Assembly: GCA_019313505.1 (NCBI GenBank)
Contig: JAFDBA010000109.1
Span: forward strand, 1 to 11,418
DNA length: 11,418 nucleotides
Origin: Deltaproteobacteria bacterium
GTDB lineage: Bacteria; Desulfobacterota; Desulfobacteria; Desulfobacterales; UBA11574
Reading direction: 5' to 3'
Of the stretch, positions 1 to 5,673 are shown in pieces. Positions within the stretch are counted from its first letter, which is position 1, and each line of letters opens with the position of its first letter. Both the position numbers and the translations under genes were made by a program. The notes below the pieces were generated by a model. It saw nothing but the letters and a program-made list of their open reading frames with translations, ran no database searches and was not told where the DNA came from.

Positions 1-2
1 TT

Positions 3-350
3 TCCAAACAAGTTGAAAAAATCACTAACCAGGTTAATAAGCTTCAGCCAAAGAAAGCGACTGCTCCCAAAAAGACCGGGGCAAAGAAGAAAGTAACTGC
101 AAAAAAAACTCCGGCTCCCAAAAAGACTGCGGCAAAAAAGAAAGTAACTGCAAAAAAAACTCCGGCTAAACCGCAAACGGTTATTGACACCATATTAAAT
201 GCCGTCAAAAAGACCCGCAAAGGAATTACCATCGCCCAGCTTAAAGAAAAAACCGACTTTAATTCAAAACAGCTTAGTAATGCGCTATATAAACTTTCAA
301 AGAAAGGCAAAATTCAAGCAAAGTTGCGTGGTCTTTATGTTAAAAAATAA
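3..350 (+). CDS. Histone H1-like lysine-rich protein with C-terminal winged-helix-like domain (5' partial)
   Basis: The open frame enters from the left edge and ends at TAA 348-350, leaving 115 visible residues. Three parts are seen. First comes a short helical stretch ending near VNKLQPKK. Next is a very basic Lys/Ala/Thr/Pro linker (about residues 17-58) with KKTP and APKK motifs like eukaryotic H1 tails, built from two 17-residue repeats. Last is a compact domain of about 55 residues (TVIDTILNAV to GLYVKK) whose helix-helix-helix-strand pattern, ending GKIQAKLRGLYV, suggests a winged helix. The same C-terminal domain occurs in the protein at 5175-5567 (TDF..K.L.N..Y.L.K.GKI....RGLY), which gives the likely full architecture: N-terminal coiled coil, basic linker, winged helix. 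I infer non-specific DNA binding or nucleoid organisation. No named family was recognised. The start lies outside the window. A strong terminator follows. The reading frame is certain; the function is tentative. Confidence 0.8.
   Translation, partial: SKQVEKITNQVNKLQPKKATAPKKTGAKKKVTAKKTPAPKKTAAKKKVTAKKTPAKPQTVIDTILNAVKKTRKGITIAQLKEKTDFNSKQLSNALYKLSKKGKIQAKLRGLYVKK
66..167 (+). repeat. 51-nt tandem repeat (2 copies) encoding the basic linker
   Basis: Units 66-116 and 117-167 match at 48 of 51 positions, and the differences are single bases. Each encodes 17 residues of the form PKKT-x-AKKKVTAKKTPA. The unit length is a multiple of three, so gain or loss of units changes linker length without breaking the frame, as is common in bacterial H1-like proteins. 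Confidence 0.85.
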
Positions 351-406
351 CATCTAAGGAATGGATCGACGGGCTTTGCATATTAAGCTCGACAATATAT
401 TTTGAA

Positions 407-474
407 GCAAAAAAAACAAGCCTTCAGTATGCCTCATGAGTAAGACCGAACATACTGAAGGCTTTTGCTTTTTT
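407..474 (+). terminator. Strong rho-independent terminator, probably bidirectional
   Basis: Arms 418-431 (AAGCCTTCAGTATG) and 451-464 (CATACTGAAGGCTT) form a perfect 14-bp stem with a 19-nt loop. A T-rich tract follows (463-474, TTTT-GC-TTTTTT), and a matching A-tract precedes it (409-416), so it could also terminate minus-strand transcripts. It closes the H1-like gene at 350. The ATG at 436 lies in the loop, which argues strongly against that codon as the start of the following peptidase gene. Confidence 0.9.
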
Positions 475-510
475 AACAATAAATTTTCTCCTATCTCCGG
501 AAGTATAATC

Positions 511-3378
511 ATGATTAAAAAATTTTCTGCTCCTTCTTTTATAAAAGTTTTACTATGCGCTGCTTTAATAGTTGTTTTGTTCTCATGCGCTACAGTTGAT
601 CAAAGCGTCCAAAGCGTTACAAAAAGTTCTGTTAAAAATACTGACGCTTTTGTTAAATTGCCTCACGAAAAAAGCGACCTTCTTCCTGATCCGAACGTTA
701 TATTTGGAAAACTGCCGAATGGGTTCAGGTATGTATTAATGGAAAATCACAGGCCCAAAAACAGGGTAAGTATTCACCTGGATGTTCAGGCAGGCTCACT
801 GCAAGAGTCAGACCATCAACAGGGATTTGCCCATTTTTTAGAGCACATGGCCTTTAACGGTTCAACAAATTTTAAGCCCGGGGAACTGGTAAAATATTTC
901 CAGAGTATCGGGATGCAGTTTGGAGCCGATGCAAACGCCCATACCGGATTTAATGAAACCGTTTATGACATTCTTTTGTCCCAGGGTGACAGAAAAAATC
1001 TTAAAAAAGGCCTTACGGTAATCAAAGACTATGCTGAAGGTGCGCTTCTTTTATCATCGGAGATCGAGAGTGAACGGCGTGTGGTTCTGGCCGAAAAGCG
1101 AACACGCGATTCTGTATCGTATCGTACATATGTTGCCACATTGAATTTTGAATTTCCCCATGCAAAAATATCTAAAAGACTTCCCATCGGCAAAGAAGAA
1201 ATACTAAAAAAGGCTGACCATAAACGATTGAAGAAGTTTTATGATACCTGGTACAGACCGGAGAAAATGATACTTGTAATGGTGGGAGATTTTGATACCA
1301 AATCGGCAATTTCATTAATAGAAGAAAAATTCTCCTCGTTATCGGCCAGGGCACCTCCTGGGCCCGATCCTGATCTTGGGGAGATAAATCACTTCGGGGT
1401 AAAACCCTTTTACCACTTTGAGCAAGAATCGGGAAACACCTCGATAAGTATAGAAGTTGTGGAAAAGATTTCCAAGAAACCGGATTCTTTTGCCTTTCAA
1501 AAAGATAGATTGATCAAAAATATTGCCAACCGCATTGTCCAGGACCGCCTAAATGCTATGGTCAGAAAAGCAGGCACTCCCTTTACCTCGGCATCCATTA
1601 GTTCAGGAATTTTTTTAAATCAAATAAAATTTGCTGAGATCACCTCCGAGTGCAGCCCGGAAAACTGGAAGAGTTCTCTTTCTCTTATGGAACAAACCTT
1701 AAGAAAGTCATTAAAATTCGGGTTTACTGAATCAGAACTTGAAAGGGTAAAAAAGGATTTTCTTTCAGAACTCGACAACGCAGTAAAAAAAGCTTCCACA
1801 CGCAACAGCCGGAATCTGGCACGGAAGATATTATGGAACACTAATGCAGACCGGGTTTTTTTGTCGCCGGAACAGAAAAAAGAACTTTTTACTCCCCTTA
1901 TCAACTCTTTGACCTTGCAAAATATCTACGATGCCTTCAAGGAGATCTGGACACCGGAACACAGGCTTGTGCTTGTAACCGGCAATGCAGAATTGACAGG
2001 GACGGATAAGGATCCTTACTCTCAGATACTTGCAGCTTACTACAAAAGCAATAAGGTAAAAGTGTCAAGGCCGGCTGAAAAGCAAACGGTGACTTTCCCT
2101 TATCTCCAGGAACCAGGGGAAGAAGGCCGGATTATCCGGACAAAAAAGATCCCTGATCTTGGAATTGTCCAGGTCGATTTCAAAAACGGTGTCCGCAAGG
2201 CAAATCAAATACTGATTAATCTTGCCTTTGGCCCGGGCAGAACTTCCGAACCATCAAACAAACCCGGTCTTGCTGCACTGAGCACGAAAGTAATTAATGA
2301 AAGCGGGCTCGGAACCCTGGATAAAGATGAGATTGAACGTGCCATGGCAGGAAAAAACACGGATGTTTTTTTCGGTGTTGCAGAAGACTATTTTTACTTT
2401 AAAGGGGAAACTGTAACCAGAGAAGTTCCCCTGTTGTTTCAGCTCCTTTATGCACATCTGGTTGATCCTGGTTTTCGTGAAGATGCTTATATGCTCTCCA
2501 TGGAACGGTTCAGACAGAAATATCTGAAACTTTCGGGTTCAATCGATGGTGCCATGGTACTTTCAGGAAACCGTTTTCTTGCCGGAGGAGACAGCCGTTT
2601 CGGTCTCCCCCCTTTTGAAGAATTCAAGCAGTTGACCCTGGAAAATGTCCGGTCATGGATCGAAACATCATTAAAAACTGATACTATAGAAGTATCGATA
2701 GTGGGAGATTTTGATGTCGATTCAGTTATAAAATTGGCGGCTAAATATTTGGGAACTCTTTCCTTTCATACCGACGTTCACAAATCAGCAGAATCAAGAT
2801 CGCCAGAATTTCCCGTCGGTAGATCTCGAAACATATCTGTTGTGACAAAAATTCCTAAAGGCATAGTAGTTGTAGCTTATCCAACCGAAGATTTATGGAA
2901 TATAAGCAGAACACGCCGTCTATCCGTACTGGCGGATATTGTTTCGGACAGGCTTCGTGAGCAGATACGTGAAAAGCTTGGCTCTGCTTATTCTACATTT
3001 GCTTTTAACAGGCCGAGCAGGGCTTATCCGGGGTATGGGGTTTTTCAAACAGGGGTTTATATTAACCCTGAAGAAGCAAATATGTTAGTAAATAAAGTAA
3101 AAAAAATAGTATCAGACCTGGTTGCTAATGGTACTACCCAGGATGAATTACACCGGGCAAAAGCTCCAACACTTTCCAGTATAAAGGAAATGCTGCGCAA
3201 AAATAGTTACTGGCTTAGCACAGTACTTACGGGCTCAAGAAAATATCCTCAGCGACTTGACTGGAGCCGGACAATAATGAAGGATTATGCTTCTATTACA
3301 AAAGAAGAAGTGTACAATATAGCGAAGAAATATCTGGTTAACGAGAGTGCGGCAACGATTATAGTAAAACCACAGTAG
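511..3378 (+). CDS. M16 family (insulinase/pitrilysin-like) zinc metallopeptidase, predicted lipoprotein
   Basis: This encodes a 955-residue protein of the full-length, four-domain M16 type (two catalytic-like and two non-catalytic halves), close to the PqqL/pitrilysin size class. The inverted zinc motif is HFLEH at residues 108-112 (H108, E111 as base, H112). The third zinc ligand is probably E195 in the VVLAEKR segment, with E188 seven residues before it, as in pitrilysin. The C-terminal half keeps the M16 Arg/Tyr signature in LREQIREKLGSAYS (R820, Y827). ATG 511 is preferred because GGAAG lies 7 nt upstream and the protein then begins with two lysines, a hydrophobic stretch and a lipobox-like LFSC (C26, with Ala at +2). 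That suggests a lipidated protein anchored in the envelope and facing the periplasm. The in-frame ATG at 436 lies in the terminator loop. The 3' end overlaps the convergent rsmA by 20 nt. The substrate is unknown, presumably peptides or small unfolded proteins. Confidence 0.93.
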   Translation: MIKKFSAPSFIKVLLCAALIVVLFSCATVDQSVQSVTKSSVKNTDAFVKLPHEKSDLLPDPNVIFGKLPNGFRYVLMENHRPKNRVSIHLDVQAGSLQESDHQQGFAHFLEHMAFNGSTNFKPGELVKYFQSIGMQFGADANAHTGFNETVYDILLSQGDRKNLKKGLTVIKDYAEGALLLSSEIESERRVVLAEKRTRDSVSYRTYVATLNFEFPHAKISKRLPIGKEEILKKADHKRLKKFYDTWYRPEKMILVMVGDFDTKSAISLIEEKFSSLSARAPPGPDPDLGEINHFGVKPFYHFEQESGNTSISIEVVEKISKKPDSFAFQKDRLIKNIANRIVQDRLNAMVRKAGTPFTSASISSGIFLNQIKFAEITSECSPENWKSSLSLMEQTLRKSLKFGFTESELERVKKDFLSELDNAVKKASTRNSRNLARKILWNTNADRVFLSPEQKKELFTPLINSLTLQNIYDAFKEIWTPEHRLVLVTGNAELTGTDKDPYSQILAAYYKSNKVKVSRPAEKQTVTFPYLQEPGEEGRIIRTKKIPDLGIVQVDFKNGVRKANQILINLAFGPGRTSEPSNKPGLAALSTKVINESGLGTLDKDEIERAMAGKNTDVFFGVAEDYFYFKGETVTREVPLLFQLLYAHLVDPGFREDAYMLSMERFRQKYLKLSGSIDGAMVLSGNRFLAGGDSRFGLPPFEEFKQLTLENVRSWIETSLKTDTIEVSIVGDFDVDSVIKLAAKYLGTLSFHTDVHKSAESRSPEFPVGRSRNISVVTKIPKGIVVVAYPTEDLWNISRTRRLSVLADIVSDRLREQIREKLGSAYSTFAFNRPSRAYPGYGVFQTGVYINPEEANMLVNKVKKIVSDLVANGTTQDELHRAKAPTLSSIKEMLRKNSYWLSTVLTGSRKYPQRLDWSRTIMKDYASITKEEVYNIAKKYLVNESAATIIVKPQ

Positions 3379-4213
3379 ATTCCAAATTGTTGCTTAGTTT
3401 AACAAACTCTTCTATGGTAAGCGTCTCAGCTCGCCGAGCGGGATCAATGTCAGACCTTTCAAGCACATCTTTGGCAGTATTCGCATCAATATTCAACGCG
3501 CTTGCCCCAAGGGCGTTTTTAAGCATTTTTCGTCTGTTTCCAAAAGCCGCTTTGATAACCCTGAAGAAGAAGACCTCATCATTAGTGGGATATTCCAATG
3601 TTTTTTTAAATTTTAATTCAAGAACTTCGGAATCTACTTTGGGTCTTGGGAAAAAAAGAGAAGCCTTAACATCTGCTATTTTTTTTATGTCGGAACAGTA
3701 CCGAAGCATAACCGTAAGCCTTCCATAGTCCTTGCAGCCGGGCTGTGCAGTGATGCGTTGAGCCAGCTCCTTTTGAAGCATGACCACCGCCTTGCTTAAC
3801 ACCTTTCTGGATTCTATAAGTTGAACAAGAATCTGGGAAGATATGTTGTAGGGAAGGTTGCCCATGACCACCATTTTTTGGCTTATATTCTCTGATAGCG
3901 ACTCAATATCAATTTTCAGTATGTTTTTTTCCATTATAACAACGTTTGTAAGATTACTTGCAAGGATCTCTGTTTTTAAAATATCTATGATTTTGCGATC
4001 CTTATCAACCGCAAAAACCTTACTGGCTTTGCGGGCTACAGGAATTGTTAAAGCGCCAAGCCCGGCTCCTATTTCCAAAACAATATCTTCCGGTAAGATT
4101 CCGGAACGGTTCACAATCATCTCTCCGGTGGTCTGATCCGTCAAAAAATGCTGCCCCAGTTGTTTTTTAGGTCTGATATTATGAAAAACCAGCAGTGTTT
4201 TTGGTGAGGTCAT
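3359..4213 (-). CDS. rsmA: 16S rRNA (adenine1518-N6/adenine1519-N6)-dimethyltransferase RsmA (KsgA)
   Basis: RsmA dimethylates two adjacent adenosines in the 3'-terminal hairpin of 16S rRNA using S-adenosylmethionine, a late small-subunit maturation step. The 284-residue length is normal. Family signatures are all present: PKKQLGQHFL near the N-terminus (residues 15-24), the SAM-binding loop EIGAGLGALT (47-56), the acidic VDKD after strand 2 (69-72), and the catalytic NLPYNIS (119-125), followed by a helical C-terminal domain with FGNRRKML. The ATG at 4213 gives the usual short leader before the QHFL motif. No strong Shine-Dalgarno is visible before it. The gene lies downstream of the DUF2062 gene on the same strand, with a 119-nt gap, so co-transcription is plausible. 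Its last 20 nt overlap the end of the convergent peptidase gene. The identification is very secure. Confidence 0.97.
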   Translation of the reverse strand: MTSPKTLLVFHNIRPKKQLGQHFLTDQTTGEMIVNRSGILPEDIVLEIGAGLGALTIPVARKASKVFAVDKDRKIIDILKTEILASNLTNVVIMEKNILKIDIESLSENISQKMVVMGNLPYNISSQILVQLIESRKVLSKAVVMLQKELAQRITAQPGCKDYGRLTVMLRYCSDIKKIADVKASLFFPRPKVDSEVLELKFKKTLEYPTNDEVFFFRVIKAAFGNRRKMLKNALGASALNIDANTAKDVLERSDIDPARRAETLTIEEFVKLSNNLESTVVLL

Positions 4214-4237
4214 GGTTTCACATGAAAGAGTAAATAT

Positions 4238-4277
4238 CCGGGTCCATAGGGCCCGGCTTTGGGTTACCCCTGAAAGG
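4238..4277. other. Two short hairpins in the rsmA 5' leader
   Basis: The palindrome CCGGGTCCATAGGGCCCGG (4238-4256, one mismatch) is followed by CCCCTGAAAGGGG (4267-4279 region). Both lie between the DUF2062 stop and the rsmA start. Neither has a convincing T-tract on the minus strand, so they may be leader structure or remnants of small repeats rather than a terminator. Confidence 0.4.
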
Positions 4278-4306
4278 GGCTGTTTTACTTAAAACTGTTC
4301 AAGTTA

Positions 4307-4338
4307 AAAGTGCCTAAAGTGATCTAAAGTGCCTAAAG
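4307..4338. repeat. Short direct repeat AAAGTGCCTAAAG, two copies
   Basis: Two exact 13-nt copies occur at 4307-4319 and 4326-4338, spaced 19 nt start to start. The second copy contains the stop codon of the minus-strand DUF2062 gene (4333-4335). They may be a remnant of an intergenic repeat family. No function is evident. Confidence 0.6.
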
Positions 4339-4827
4339 ACCAGATATTCTGCGCGATCGTATTTTTGTAATAATTTTACGCGTTATAAAATATGCAGCAA
4401 TACCCGGAAGAATTCCCAATATTATTCCGCCGACTATCATGGCCATAGTGGCATCCATTCCAAGTTTCATAAGTTCTAAAACAGATTCGTATTTCATGTT
4501 AAAAGGAGCTAATTTGCCGAAAATAAACACCCCTGTCTTGTAGCTTCCCAGATAAAACAAAGGTGCGGTAAGGGGGTTGCAAAACCAGACTCCAATGGCA
4601 GCAGCGGCTTTACTTCCACGCAAAACAAGCGCCAGGGTGATGGCAATAACAGTATGAAAAGGCATGGTAGGGGTTATGCTTACAAAAACCCCGATGGCCA
4701 TACCCATGGCAACGTAATGGGGATCACCGGGAAGTTTTTTTATACTCTCAACAAACTTACGTATATTATACTTTTGTAACAGTCGTCCCGATTTTTTGGA
4801 ACCACGTTGTATTTCTGTTTCTTTCAT
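4333..4827 (-). CDS. DUF2062 family membrane protein
   Basis: This encodes a 164-residue integral membrane protein. The DUF2062 signature is visible: a short basic N-terminus, then GDPHYVAMGMAIGVFVSITP (about residues 34-53), a hydrophobic stretch to about 69, the conserved NPLTAPLFY motif (84-92) in a second membrane segment, and a third hydrophobic helix around 128-150 before a basic tail ending RSRRISGL. The family is widespread in Proteobacteria and its biochemical role is not established. The frame stays open to an ATG at 4899, but those extra 24 residues come from the MITE-like element at 4845-5012, so ATG 4827 (MKETEIQ) is chosen. The Shine-Dalgarno is weak. The gene is the likely first member of a minus-strand pair with rsmA. 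The inserted element directly upstream may have replaced its native promoter region. Confidence 0.88.
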   Translation of the reverse strand: MKETEIQRGSKKSGRLLQKYNIRKFVESIKKLPGDPHYVAMGMAIGVFVSITPTMPFHTVIAITLALVLRGSKAAAAIGVWFCNPLTAPLFYLGSYKTGVFIFGKLAPFNMKYESVLELMKLGMDATMAMIVGGIILGILPGIAAYFITRKIITKIRSRRISGL

Positions 4828-4844
4828 CTGGGTATTACTCAAAC

Positions 4845-5012
4845 TTTGATGGCGTCGTAAAAAGTCCCATCTACTGCGTTGTAGTATTTTTTCAGACACT
4901 CGGCATACTACATGTATGGCCTCGTTCCTGAAAAAAATAATACGCCTTGTATATGAACCTTTTTACTTAGCCATTTATAGTTGAATTCGTGACTTTTTAC
5001 GAGACCGTCAAA
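4845..5012. mobile_element. MITE-like palindromic element, about 168 bp, non-coding
   Basis: Inverted termini are GATGGCGTCGTAAAAAGTC (4848-4866) and GACTTTTTACGAGACCGTC (4991-5009). They are complementary over 19 nt with three mismatches, and TTT/AAA just outside extends them. Inner segments also pair imperfectly: TGCGTTGTAGTATTTTTTC near 4875-4893 with a complement near 4929-4947, and GTAGTAT (4881-4887) with ATACTAC (4905-4911). The whole unit can therefore fold into a long hairpin. There is no ORF for a transposase and no clear target duplication. Partial copies of the terminus occur at 5133-5143, 8668-8722 and 10619-10638. The element fills about half of the 347-nt non-coding stretch 4828-5174; the rest is AT-rich and carries the probable promoter of the next gene. 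Confidence 0.8.
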
Positions 5013-5082
5013 TTTAATTATCATGAAAGCTTCCTATTTTCAACGTCTCATTATCAATAGAATTGCGAAACAATTGTATAAC

Positions 5083-5112
5083 TTGACTTTTTATATATTA
5101 TCAAGGTAATAG
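5083..5112 (+). promoter_or_regulatory. Candidate sigma-70-type promoter for the winged-helix-like gene
   Basis: TTGACT (5083-5088) is a good -35 hexamer. The -10 is uncertain: TAATAG at 5107-5112 lies 18 nt downstream and matches the consensus weakly. An overlapping alternative uses TATTAT at 5096-5101 with TTGTAT at 5074-5079. The region is strongly AT-rich and sits 60-90 nt before the next start codon. Confidence 0.35.
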
Positions 5113-5132
5113 TAATTCTTCCAACTTTATAA

Positions 5133-5143
5133 GAGACCGTCAA
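5133..5143. repeat. Fragment of the MITE-like terminus
   Basis: GAGACCGTCAA is identical to the right end of the element at 4845-5012 (positions 5001-5011) but is followed by CTTTT and lacks the GACTTTTTAC part. It is a truncated copy or a very short relic in the leader of the following gene. Confidence 0.5.
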
Positions 5144-5174
5144 CTTTTAAAACCCGTCATACAAGGAGGATTCC

Positions 5175-5567
5175 ATGGCAAAGAAAAAAGGGAAATCTGT
5201 AAGTTTTGATGCAATGGTAAAGTTCTTCATGCAGTATTACAATATTCCGACCAAGAAAGATATTGACAAACTCATGGCCAAAATGGATCGTCTGGAAATG
5301 CTCATAAAATCGTCTGCAGTGACCGGCAAAGGCGGCGCTACTTCCGGTATAAAAGCCTCCAAAAGCAGGGCATCAACCGCCAGAACCACCATGACTTCTA
5401 CGAACAGGGCGCTGGAAGTAATTAAACGATTCAGAAAAGGTGTGGGGTTTGCCGATATTCAAGCAAGAACAGATTTTGAAGATAAAAAACTTCGCAACGT
5501 TATTTATCGTCTCCATAAAATGGGAAAAATTGTTCGCAAGAGTCGCGGCCTGTATATAGCTTCTTAG
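5175..5567 (+). CDS. Basic coiled-coil / winged-helix-like putative DNA-binding protein
   Basis: This is a 130-residue basic protein preceded by a strong Shine-Dalgarno (AAGGAGGA, 5163-5170). Three parts are seen. Residues 8-46 form an amphipathic helical segment (FFMQYYNIPTKKDIDKL, then MDRLEMLI) with heptad-like spacing, suggesting oligomerisation. Residues 47-77 are a low-complexity linker rich in Ser, Thr, Ala, Gly, Lys and Arg. Residues 78-130 form a compact domain (ALEVIKRF to GLYIAS) with the helix-helix-helix-wing pattern of a winged helix. It is related to the partial protein at the left edge: both end in a TDF..K.L.N..Y.L.K.GKI....RGLY domain, but here the linker is less lysine-rich and has no tandem repeat. 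I infer a nucleoid-associated or regulatory DNA-binding protein. The M16C peptidase gene starts 106 nt downstream on the same strand and may be co-transcribed. No named family was recognised. Confidence 0.85.
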   Translation: MAKKKGKSVSFDAMVKFFMQYYNIPTKKDIDKLMAKMDRLEMLIKSSAVTGKGGATSGIKASKSRASTARTTMTSTNRALEVIKRFRKGVGFADIQARTDFEDKKLRNVIYRLHKMGKIVRKSRGLYIAS

Positions 5568-5673
5568 TGATTGGAGATTGACCCCAGAGAAATAAGCTCT
5601 GCATTTCACAGGGCAGGCGCAGAGATTGCGGAAAAGGGCAATTTATGGATGGAAACTAATTAAGGGTTTGATT

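Noticed and set aside
44..310. Minus-strand open frame of 88 residues rich in Phe, Val and Ala
   Set aside because: It is the complement of the lysine-rich repeat (AAA/AAG codons read as Phe/Leu) opposite a clear gene, with no ribosome binding site.
436..510. Extended N-terminus of the M16 lipoprotein peptidase
   Set aside because: The start codon lies in a terminator loop, and the extension would bury the signal peptide; ATG 511 has a ribosome binding site.
3387..4136. Plus-strand open frames within the rsmA region
   Set aside because: They are antisense to the fully motif-supported rsmA gene and show no family features.
4828..4899. 24-codon N-terminal extension of the DUF2062 protein
   Set aside because: Most of the extension is encoded by the palindromic MITE-like element rather than by family sequence.
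5597..5624. CTCTGC/GCAGAG hairpin after the winged-helix-like gene as a terminator
   Set aside because: The stem is only 6 bp and no T-tract follows.
5626..5673. TTG start for the PreP-like peptidase
   Set aside because: It has no good ribosome binding site, whereas ATG 5674 has AAGGG at proper spacing and begins where family members usually do.
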